A DNA stretch of 64,000 nt, taken from positions 2,976,001-3,040,000 of the forward strand of contig NZ_CP044285.1 in NCBI RefSeq assembly GCF_008728635.1, given 5' to 3'. Positions 58,323 to 64,000 of this stretch are shown here, piece after piece; position 1 is the stretch's first letter; each line of letters opens with the position of its first letter. A program made the position numbers and the translations under genes. This stretch comes from Hymenobacter baengnokdamensis. GTDB lineage: Bacteria > Bacteroidota > Bacteroidia > Cytophagales > Hymenobacteraceae. The notes beneath the pieces are model-generated. The model had not been told where the DNA came from and searched no databases. It was given only the letters and a program-made list of their open reading frames with translations.

Positions 58323-58739
58323 ATGCCCAACGACAACGGAAAAGTCATTGTTTCGCTTCTGGCCGGGGCCACGGCCGGTATAGTGGCCGGCCTGCTGCTG
58401 GCTCCCGAAACCGGCGAAGAAGCCCGCGCCGGGCTGCTGGCATCGGCTCGCAAGTGGGGCGACGAGCTTGGCAAGCTGGCAAAGGAGGCCCTTACCAAGC
58501 TGCACGAAGCCCCGCCCAGCACCAACCCCGACGCGGCGGTGAGTGAAGACCGCCGCAGCGCTGATGCCCTTTTCAACTCGATGGGCGGCCAGGGCGCTGC
58601 CGAGCCCGGCGACCTGGCTACCCCAAAAGGGGCGGGCAATCACCTGTCGATAGCCGGTGATGAGGATTATGGCACCCATAACCGCGACGACCTCGACTAC
58701 GACGGCGATGCCGGCGAGGGCCGCCACCGCGCCTTGTAG
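58323..58739 (+). CDS. YtxH domain protein
   Basis: A 138-residue protein with the YtxH N-terminus VIVSLLAGATAGIVAGLLLA then PETGEEARA (residues 8-36), followed by a helical segment (SARKWGDELGKLAKEALTKL) and an acidic, probably disordered tail (EDYGTHNRDDLDYDGDAGEG). It resembles the first part of the upstream YtxH-CsbD protein, so the two may be tandem duplicates with divergent tails. Likely a membrane-associated stress protein. Start ATG 58323. A 27-bp-arm palindrome follows. Confidence 0.87.
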   Translation: MPNDNGKVIVSLLAGATAGIVAGLLLAPETGEEARAGLLASARKWGDELGKLAKEALTKLHEAPPSTNPDAAVSEDRRSADALFNSMGGQGAAEPGDLATPKGAGNHLSIAGDEDYGTHNRDDLDYDGDAGEGRHRAL

Positions 58740-58763
58740 GTGCTTTGTTTAGAAAACAGTCAA

Positions 58764-58818
58764 AAAGCAAGGACGTCCGTCCGGCTGCCCTGGGCAGCCG
58801 GACGGACGTCCTTGCTTT
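58764..58818. terminator. Near-perfect 55-bp palindrome between convergent genes
   Basis: Arms 58764-58790 and 58792-58818 pair over 27 bp with only one central base. As RNA the centre (GCCCTGGGC) would open into a small loop. It lies between the convergent YtxH gene (stop 58739) and ohr gene (stop 58832) and has A and T runs at the ends, fitting a bidirectional terminator. As DNA it could extrude a cruciform. Confidence 0.9.
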
Positions 58819-58831
58819 GGTAATGAGCGCT

Positions 58832-59266
58832 TTACGCGTTGGTGGTGGTAGTGAGATTTACCTCAATGTTGCCTCTGGTGGCGCGCGAGTAGGGGCAGAT
58901 GCCATGCGCGGCTTCTACCAGCGCTTCGGCCTGCTTTTGCTCCAGGCCGGGCAGGTTGACGTGCAGGTCGGCCGATATGCCGTAGCCGCCGTCCTCGGCC
59001 TGGCCAAAGCCGATAAGTGCCTCCACAGTAACTTTTTCCAGCTTGAGCTTGGCCTGGCGGGCGGCTACGCCCAGCGCGCCTTCAAAGCAAGCGGCATAGC
59101 CGGCGGCAAACAGCTGCTCGGGGTTGGTAGCGCCGGCCTTGCCGGGGCCGCCCATTTCCTTGGGCGTGCTCAGGGTAAGGTCGAGCACGTTATTTGCGCT
59201 GGTGACGTGGCCATCGCGGCCACCTTCGGCTTTAGCCTGGGCGGTGAAAACTTTCTGGATTTTCAT
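58832..59266 (-). CDS. ohr: Organic hydroperoxide resistance protein (OsmC/Ohr family)
   Basis: A 144-residue peroxidase with the two reactive Cys: AACFEGALGVA (peroxidatic) and HGICPYSRAT (resolving). The N-terminus MKIQKVFTAQAKAEGGRDGH and NPEQLFAAGYAACF are typical. It reduces organic hydroperoxides using lipoyl or other thiols. ATG 59264-59266 was chosen; a longer frame to 59494 is antisense-like. The OhrR regulator gene lies 38 bp upstream on the same strand, so the pair is likely co-transcribed. Confidence 0.95.
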   Translation of the reverse strand: MKIQKVFTAQAKAEGGRDGHVTSANNVLDLTLSTPKEMGGPGKAGATNPEQLFAAGYAACFEGALGVAARQAKLKLEKVTVEALIGFGQAEDGGYGISADLHVNLPGLEQKQAEALVEAAHGICPYSRATRGNIEVNLTTTTNA

Positions 59267-59304
59267 AAGGTACTGAAAAGGGTTTGGGTGAAAAAATAGT
59301 CGGA

Positions 59305-59757
59305 CTAAGCCAACTGGGCAAGCAAGTGAATAAGCTGAGCGCGCAGGGCACCGGCCTGGGCTGGGCTCATATGCAGCTTTTCCAGCATTTGAGTGGGGAT
59401 GCCGCGGGCCTGGGCTTCCAGGGCACGCCCGGCCGGCAGTAGCTCGACTATCACCAGGCGCTCGTCGTGAGGAGCGCGGCGGCGGCTGAGCCACTGCTTT
59501 TGCTCCATGCGCTTGAGCAGCGGGGTAAGCGTCCCGGAGTCGAGCAGCAGCTTTTCGCCCAGCTCCTTTACCGTAAGTCGCTCATATTCCCACAGCAGCA
59601 GAAATACCAGGTACTGCGGGTACGTAAGCCCCAGCTCCTGCAACAACGGCTGATAAGCTTTGGTCAGCTGCCGCGAAACGGCATAGAGCGGAAAGCACAG
59701 CTGATTTTCCAGCTTCAGCGCAGGATGGGGGGCATTGGAAGTAGAAGTGGTACTCAT
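59305..59757 (-). CDS. ohrR: OhrR-type MarR family repressor
   Basis: A 150-residue winged-helix protein. The N-terminal peroxide-sensing Cys21 is in [15 protein letters not shown]; the wHTH follows ([21 protein letters not shown] and [13 protein letters not shown]) with ERLVIVELL in the wing. Single-Cys OhrR proteins leave DNA when the Cys is oxidised by organic peroxides, which induces ohr. Promoter-side palindromes at 59786-59811 are candidate operators. Start ATG 59755-59757. Confidence 0.93.
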   Translation of the reverse strand: MSTTSTSNAPHPALKLENQLCFPLYAVSRQLTKAYQPLLQELGLTYPQYLVFLLLWEYERLTVKELGEKLLLDSGTLTPLLKRMEQKQWLSRRRAPHDERLVIVELLPAGRALEAQARGIPTQMLEKLHMSPAQAGALRAQLIHLLAQLA

Positions 59758-59785
59758 GGCGTTCAGGGAGCAAAACCAGCATTAG

Positions 59786-59812
59786 TTGCGCAATGTTTGA
59801 TTGTGCACAATT
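59786..59812 (-). promoter_or_regulatory. Candidate OhrR operator
   Basis: Two palindromes lie 29-55 bp upstream of the ohrR start: TTGCGCAA (59786-59793) and the perfect 12-mer ATTGTGCACAAT (59800-59811). Their centres are 16 bp apart. Position and form suit a MarR-type operator controlling ohrR-ohr; regulation is inferred. Confidence 0.6.
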
Positions 59813-59916
59813 AAAATGGCTGTTTCTTCGCTGAAACGCTGGCAGCCCGTGGCTGACTTTGAAAACCGGGGTACCTAATCGATTGGCTACCTGGATTGAT
59901 TCGGAAAAAAGCCATC

Positions 59917-61143
59917 TTAAAACACATCGCCCAGGTTAAAAAATACTCCCTGTGACCCCTGGATTCCCCAGGCGTAATCTACTGCCAGGTAGGTAGCTGC
60001 CTTCTTGCTCAAACATATCCGCAGGCCGGTGCCGGCGGCCGGGGCTACCCGTCCGTAGCCGGTGCTGGGGTTGCGGGCCGACTCGCCATTGACGAAGACC
60101 ACGCCGCCGAGCACCCGTGAGCGCGTCAGGTTAAAGCGATACTCAGCTTCCCCATACACGAGGCTGGTACCGCGAAAGCGGCCCTGGATGTAGCCCCGAC
60201 CGGTAACGCTATAGGTATCCCACCCGGTGGCGGGCAGGTCGAGGTAAGGCGCGGCCTGGCCCGTGGTAAAATCACCATACAGCCAGAAAGCCAGTACGTT
60301 GCCGCGTGGGCCGGCCGCCAGGTAGCGCCGGGTATCAAGTTGAAGAAGCCGGTAGCTGGCATCAGAGCCCAAGGCTTGCATATTGGCCCGCAGCGCCAGA
60401 AACAGGTAGCTTTCGCCGGCGGCCGGGTGCAGCTGATTGGCGCGCGCATCGCGCAGCACCGACACCACCAGCCCCGCGGAGGCAGAGCGCCCATTTACGC
60501 CCGGCTGGTAGCCCGAAATCTGGGATACGGGCCGCCCGTCGCCGTCTACACTTACGATATTCCAGCGCGAGTCGAAGAAATAGCCGCCTCCTATATAGAG
60601 GCTTCCTGATTTGCCAACCTGATGGTAATAGCTCTGGTGAATGCGCAACAGGTTGTAATCCATAGCAATGGCATCATGAATGCTGGCATTGCTGCCCAGG
60701 CCGTAGGTCTGCTGCGGGTAGTGCAGCAGACGGTAGTCGGCCAGCCAGAGGCTGCGGTTGTGGCTGGTCCAGAGCGGACCATTAAAAGCCAGAATCAGCT
60801 GCTGGTTTTGCGTGTAGGTGAGCGTAGCCGAAAGCGCCGAGAGGTTGGCCTGGGGCCGCTGAAAGGTGTAGCTGGTGGTGAGTGTGGCCAGAAATCGGGC
60901 TTCCAGGGTATAGGCTACGGCGGGCAGCGGCACCAGCGAATGGGTTTTGACTTTACGGCGCTGGGTAGAGTCGGCGGCTGCGGGCCTGGGGTGGCGGCGC
61001 GGAAACAGCTGGCGCGCCAGGTCCCCCACATCCTTGGTAGGGTGGGGCACGGAGTCGGGCGGGGTTGGCAGCGGCGCCTGCGCTTGAGCAGCCAGGGTAG
61101 GTAGCGCCAGCAGCGCCAGGATGCGTAATCTTTTAACCAGCAT
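59917..61143 (-). CDS. Omp85/BamA-like barrel protein without POTRA domains
   Basis: A 408-residue protein with a signal peptide (LRILALLALPTLAAQAQ) and a Pro-rich spacer (about 23-65), then a C-terminal 16-stranded-type barrel. The Omp85 signature region GRGYIQGRFRGTSLVYGEAE (about 313-332) corresponds to the VRGY/RGF lock in strand 13, and the protein ends GVFFNLGDVF with a terminal Phe. No POTRA repeats are present, so it is the short surface-antigen type. It may be a lipase-less channel or an assembly relative; function unknown. Confidence 0.85.
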   Translation of the reverse strand: MLVKRLRILALLALPTLAAQAQAPLPTPPDSVPHPTKDVGDLARQLFPRRHPRPAAADSTQRRKVKTHSLVPLPAVAYTLEARFLATLTTSYTFQRPQANLSALSATLTYTQNQQLILAFNGPLWTSHNRSLWLADYRLLHYPQQTYGLGSNASIHDAIAMDYNLLRIHQSYYHQVGKSGSLYIGGGYFFDSRWNIVSVDGDGRPVSQISGYQPGVNGRSASAGLVVSVLRDARANQLHPAAGESYLFLALRANMQALGSDASYRLLQLDTRRYLAAGPRGNVLAFWLYGDFTTGQAAPYLDLPATGWDTYSVTGRGYIQGRFRGTSLVYGEAEYRFNLTRSRVLGGVVFVNGESARNPSTGYGRVAPAAGTGLRICLSKKAATYLAVDYAWGIQGSQGVFFNLGDVF

Positions 61144-61235
61144 TAGTTCTTAATCCGCCATTCAACCAGCAGACGCACCTAATGATTTGATATTTTTGGT
61201 CCTCACCCGTCAAAGCGGCCAGCCAGGCCCGCGGC

Positions 61236-62678
61236 CTAGAGCTTACCAAGCGGCTGCCCGGCCTGCCGGCTCAGCAGCGGCCGCTTGGCCTGGCTTACCA
61301 CCTGCGAGCTGTAGATACCGCTGTGCCCCGAGAATAAATACGCTGTCACGCAGCTTATACCCAGGTAAATACCCGCGTGTACCCCGAATAATTCGAGCCC
61401 CATCAGCAAGCAGGCCAGCGGCGTATTGGCCGCTCCCGCAAACACCCCCACGAAGCCCATGCCTGCCAGCAGCGCCACCGGCAGCGGCAGAATGCCCGCC
61501 AGCGCCGAGCCCAGTGCCGCCCCAATAAAAAAAAGCGGCGTTACTTCTCCCCCCTTGAAGCCGGCTCCCAGCGTGAGGGCCGTTAGCAGCAGCTTAAAGG
61601 CAAAATCGGTTGCCCTCAGCTGGTGTTGAAATGCCTCTACTATCACCGGTATTCCCAGCCCGGCGTAGCGCATGGTACCCAGTCCCCACATGGCGGCGGC
61701 TACCAGGGCGCCCCCCACCACGGGGCGCAGCGGCGGATAAGCAATGGCCTGGGCAAAAACCCGCGCAATAGCGTGCGTAAGCGTCGCAAATACCCGCGCC
61801 GCGATTCCAAAGACTGCGCCCGCCGCCAGCGCTGCGGCGAGGCCACCCAGGGTAAGCGGCAGCGTGGCCAGGGTAGGGTAGGCGGTATGCCCCACGCCCC
61901 AGGCACGCGTAACCACATCGGCTATCACGGCGGCCAGGAAGCTCGGCAAAATGGCCTCGTAGCGGGCCTGGCCCAGCAAATACACCTCCAGCCCAAATAC
62001 TGCGCCCGCCAGCGGCGTCCCAAACACCGAGGCAAAGCCGGCGCTCATCCCCGCGATAAGCAGGAGCCGGCGCTCGTGCCGGGGCAGCCAGCGGGCCAGC
62101 TGGTCGGCCAGCGCGGCCCCCATCTGCACGGCGGTGCCCTCGCGCCCGGCCGAGCCGCCCAGCAGGTGCGTGAGCAGCGTACCGCCCAGCACCAGCGGCA
62201 CCAGGCGCAGGGGCAGGGTTTCGCCGGGCGCATGAATCTCGTCGAGAATGAGGTTATTGCCCCGCACCACGCGATTGCCAAAATAATGGTAGCACAGCCC
62301 CACCACGAGGCCGCCCACAGGCAATAGCGCCAGCGCCCAGGCGTGGGCGGCGCGCCAGGCGGTTACCCACTCGAGGCTCGCCAAAAAGCCGGCCGAGGCA
62401 GTGCCAGCCAGCGCCCCAACCAAGGCTGCCAGCAGCAGCCAGCGCAAAGTAAACCAGGCCGTATCGATGGCAGAAGCAGACCCAAAGGAACGGAGTGCGC
62501 GAAAGAAAGAAGGTGTAACCACGCCGCTAAGTAACGGATTGATCAAGCTGCTGCTGGCAGACTGCCTTCCGGCGGCGCGGCGCTGCCGGAGGGCAGCCTT
62601 ACCAGAAAAGTGCGGCAAAGCGCGGTAAAAATAAGTCGGCAAGCTGCCTGTAATAACTGCTCTGCTCCGGCGATACAC
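61236..62678 (-). CDS. ClC family chloride channel or Cl-/H+ antiporter
   Basis: A frame of up to 480 residues with ten or more membrane helices and the ClC selectivity motifs GGSAGREGTAVQMG (gating Glu) and GFKGGEVTPLFFIGAALGSA, followed by GMGFVGVFAGAANTP. It moves chloride (or fluoride) across the inner membrane, with or without protons. The first start is GTG 62676-62678, giving about 50 extra N-terminal residues; a GTG at 62520-62522 is a likely true start, since a -7-like TATTTTTA lies near 62628. No CBS domains are seen. Confidence 0.88.
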   Translation of the reverse strand: MYRRSRAVITGSLPTYFYRALPHFSGKAALRQRRAAGRQSASSSLINPLLSGVVTPSFFRALRSFGSASAIDTAWFTLRWLLLAALVGALAGTASAGFLASLEWVTAWRAAHAWALALLPVGGLVVGLCYHYFGNRVVRGNNLILDEIHAPGETLPLRLVPLVLGGTLLTHLLGGSAGREGTAVQMGAALADQLARWLPRHERRLLLIAGMSAGFASVFGTPLAGAVFGLEVYLLGQARYEAILPSFLAAVIADVVTRAWGVGHTAYPTLATLPLTLGGLAAALAAGAVFGIAARVFATLTHAIARVFAQAIAYPPLRPVVGGALVAAAMWGLGTMRYAGLGIPVIVEAFQHQLRATDFAFKLLLTALTLGAGFKGGEVTPLFFIGAALGSALAGILPLPVALLAGMGFVGVFAGAANTPLACLLMGLELFGVHAGIYLGISCVTAYLFSGHSGIYSSQVVSQAKRPLLSRQAGQPLGKL

Positions 62679-62754
62679 CGGCCAGCGGACTTCGGAAAAA
62701 GCGCCTATCTTGCCGGCTGTTCAGCTTCTTTATCTCACTTTTTGCCTCTCACCC

Positions 62755-63681
62755 ATGAGCTTTTCGCTGGTGCTCCTCGGCTTGCTGCTACTGACTTTGT
62801 TTCTGAGCTACGTCATTGTGCCGCAGGGCACGGTGGCCGTCGTCACGGTTTTCGGAAAATACCGACGCGTCATGATGCCGGGCCTGAACTTCAAGCTGCC
62901 ATTTATTGAAACAGTTTTCAAGCGCATCTCTATCCAGAACCGCTCGCTGGAGCTGGAGTTTCAGGCCATTACCATCGACCAGGCTAACGTCAATTTTAAG
63001 GCCATGCTCGTGTACTCGGTGCTGAACCAGGCCGATGAAACCATTAAGAACGTGGCCTTTAAGTTTGTCGATGAGCGTAGTCTTATGCAGGCGCTCATCC
63101 GCACGGTAGAGGGCAGCATCCGGGCCTTTGTGGCCACGCAGCGCCAGGCGGCGGTGCTGAGCCTGCGCGGCGAAATTGTGCTGCACGTGAAAGACCAGCT
63201 CGATGAGACGCTCGAAAGCTGGGGCTATCATCTGATTGACCTGCAATTGAATGATATCGCCTTCGACGAGGAAATCATGCGGTCGATGGCTAAAGTAGTG
63301 GCGTCCAATAACCTCAAGGCTGCCGCCGAAAACGAAGGCCAGGCCTTGCTTATTACCAAAACAAAATCGGCCGAGGCCGAAGGCAATGCCATCAAGATAT
63401 CGGCCGAAGCTGAGAAAATAGCGGCCCAGCTACGTGGCCAGGGCGTGGCGCTGTTCCGCGAAGAAGTAACCAAGGGTATGGCCCACGCCGTGCAGGAGCT
63501 GGCCGAAAATAACCTCGACCCCTCGCTGGTGTATTTTTCGATGTGGACCGAGGCCATCAAGCACTTTGCCGAGCAGGGCAAAGGCAACGTCATCTTCCTC
63601 GACGGCTCCAACGAGGGCCTGGAAAAAAGCCTGCGCAATATGACCGCCCTCCAGCACCTCGACCGGCCGGCCACCCGCTAA
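62755..63681 (+). CDS. SPFH/Band 7 domain protein
   Basis: A 308-residue protein. One N-terminal membrane helix (LVLLGLLLLTLFLSYVIVP) precedes the SPFH domain: GTVAVVTVFGKYRRVMMPGL, then IQNRSLELEFQAITIDQANV. The second half is a long charged coiled coil (LKAAAENEGQALLITKTKSA, EAEGNAIKISAEAEKIAAQL). Relatives form membrane microdomain or protease-scaffold complexes (stomatin, HflK/C). ATG 62755 was chosen; the frame is open upstream to 62710. A truncated secreted protein gene follows at 36 bp. Confidence 0.92.
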   Translation: MSFSLVLLGLLLLTLFLSYVIVPQGTVAVVTVFGKYRRVMMPGLNFKLPFIETVFKRISIQNRSLELEFQAITIDQANVNFKAMLVYSVLNQADETIKNVAFKFVDERSLMQALIRTVEGSIRAFVATQRQAAVLSLRGEIVLHVKDQLDETLESWGYHLIDLQLNDIAFDEEIMRSMAKVVASNNLKAAAENEGQALLITKTKSAEAEGNAIKISAEAEKIAAQLRGQGVALFREEVTKGMAHAVQELAENNLDPSLVYFSMWTEAIKHFAEQGKGNVIFLDGSNEGLEKSLRNMTALQHLDRPATR

Positions 63682-63717
63682 GGAGCAGGTAAAGGAACTA
63701 CTAACAGGTTCTTTAAT

Positions 63718-64000
63718 ATGGTAAAAATACTATATTCACTGTGCCTGCTGCTGCCGCTGGGCAGCCGGGCTCAGCAGCTGGCTGCGGATAGTATCGCGCC
63801 CGACCCTCCGGCCTTGCGGCGGGTAAGCTCAAGCACGAGCCAGGAGGGAGAATGCCAGGAGGTGCTGCAGTGCGACAGCCTGAAAGGAGTGGTGCGGGTT
63901 TACTATGCTTCGGGCCGGCTGAAGTCTTATACGCCGTTTATTAGCCAGCAGCCTACTCGAAGATGGGGGGTAGCTACCAGCTGGTACGAAAGCGGACAGC
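63718..64000 (+). CDS. Secreted MORN-like repeat protein (cut by window edge)
   Basis: The first 94 residues are visible. A signal peptide (MVKILYSLCLLLPLGSRAQQ, cleavage after RAQ) precedes a Cys-containing segment (GECQEVLQCD) and two repeat units of the MORN/YwqK type: VRVYYASGRLKSY and ATSWYESGQ. Such proteins bind surfaces or partners in the envelope; the family is also labelled YwqK antitoxin. The start is ATG 63718. The AT-rich word TACTATATT lies at 63728-63736, in the first codons. Confidence 0.75.
   Translation, partial: MVKILYSLCLLLPLGSRAQQLAADSIAPDPPALRRVSSSTSQEGECQEVLQCDSLKGVVRVYYASGRLKSYTPFISQQPTRRWGVATSWYESGQ

Overview
The window looks like a stretch of chromosome from a GC-rich member of the Bacteroidota, most likely Hymenobacter or a close relative (Cytophagales). 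This rests on several points. Genes specific to the phylum are present: a PorX-type receiver/PglZ regulator, a type III glutamine synthetase, a two-gene methylmalonyl-CoA mutase, a Porin_10-type porin and split 5'-nucleotidase genes. Several genes are preceded by the Bacteroidota -7 promoter word TAnnTTTG, and Shine-Dalgarno sequences are mostly absent. No rRNA, tRNA, CRISPR array or intact insertion sequence was recognised.

Layout. 1-10.7 kb (all minus strand): groEL start and groES, secG, a Pro/Ala-rich protein, lptE overlapping a sigma-54-type activator, miaB, pabB, a TPR protein, a zinc-ribbon coiled-coil protein and a Nif3 protein. 10.7-17.1 kb: a SMUG2-like glycosylase gene divergent from lpxK, their two start codons lying in one inverted repeat; then porin, miaE, tsaE and ald on the plus strand. 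17.1-26 kb: small unknown genes, flavin reductase, acs, fahA, nifU-like and mrp genes, a DUF962 protein and a GH2 glycosidase. 26-29.4 kb: FAD reductase, M20 peptidase, ankyrin protein. 29.4-33.5 kb is the accessory patch: a truncated SDR gene fused tail to tail with the 3' end of another gene, a 212-bp imperfect palindrome, a low-GC lipoprotein gene, and a low-GC small gene wedged between the two mutase genes. 33.5-45.2 kb: mutase small subunit, barrel protein, split nucleotidase, dnaA, a Uma2 protein, an HD hydrolase, porX and a secreted protein of unknown function. 45.2-54 kb: ABC permease, lipoprotein, an XRE regulator, mtaB, an LTA-synthase-like enzyme, glnN. 54-55.7 kb is decayed and holds a histidine kinase pseudogene with an internal deletion. 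55.7-64 kb: response regulator, sigma factor, cupin, two YtxH stress proteins, ohr/ohrR, an Omp85-like barrel, a ClC channel, an SPFH protein and a truncated secreted protein.

Functional threads. MiaB, MiaE, TsaE and MtaB all act on the modification of tRNA position A37. Acs, methylmalonyl-CoA mutase and FahA belong to acyl-CoA and amino-acid catabolism. LptE, LpxK, the porin and the barrels serve the outer membrane. Ohr/OhrR, YtxH/CsbD and GroES are stress functions.

The most unusual content is non-coding. Heptad microrepeats (core ACTG) sit directly before the start codons of at least four genes and run into the 3' ends of tsaE and mrp. Nonamer AATCCGNNN repeats occur at two loci. Very long near-perfect hairpins enclose the stop codons of convergent genes. 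An AT-rich 9-mer, TACTATATT, recurs five times on either strand, twice inside GC-rich coding sequence with rare codons.
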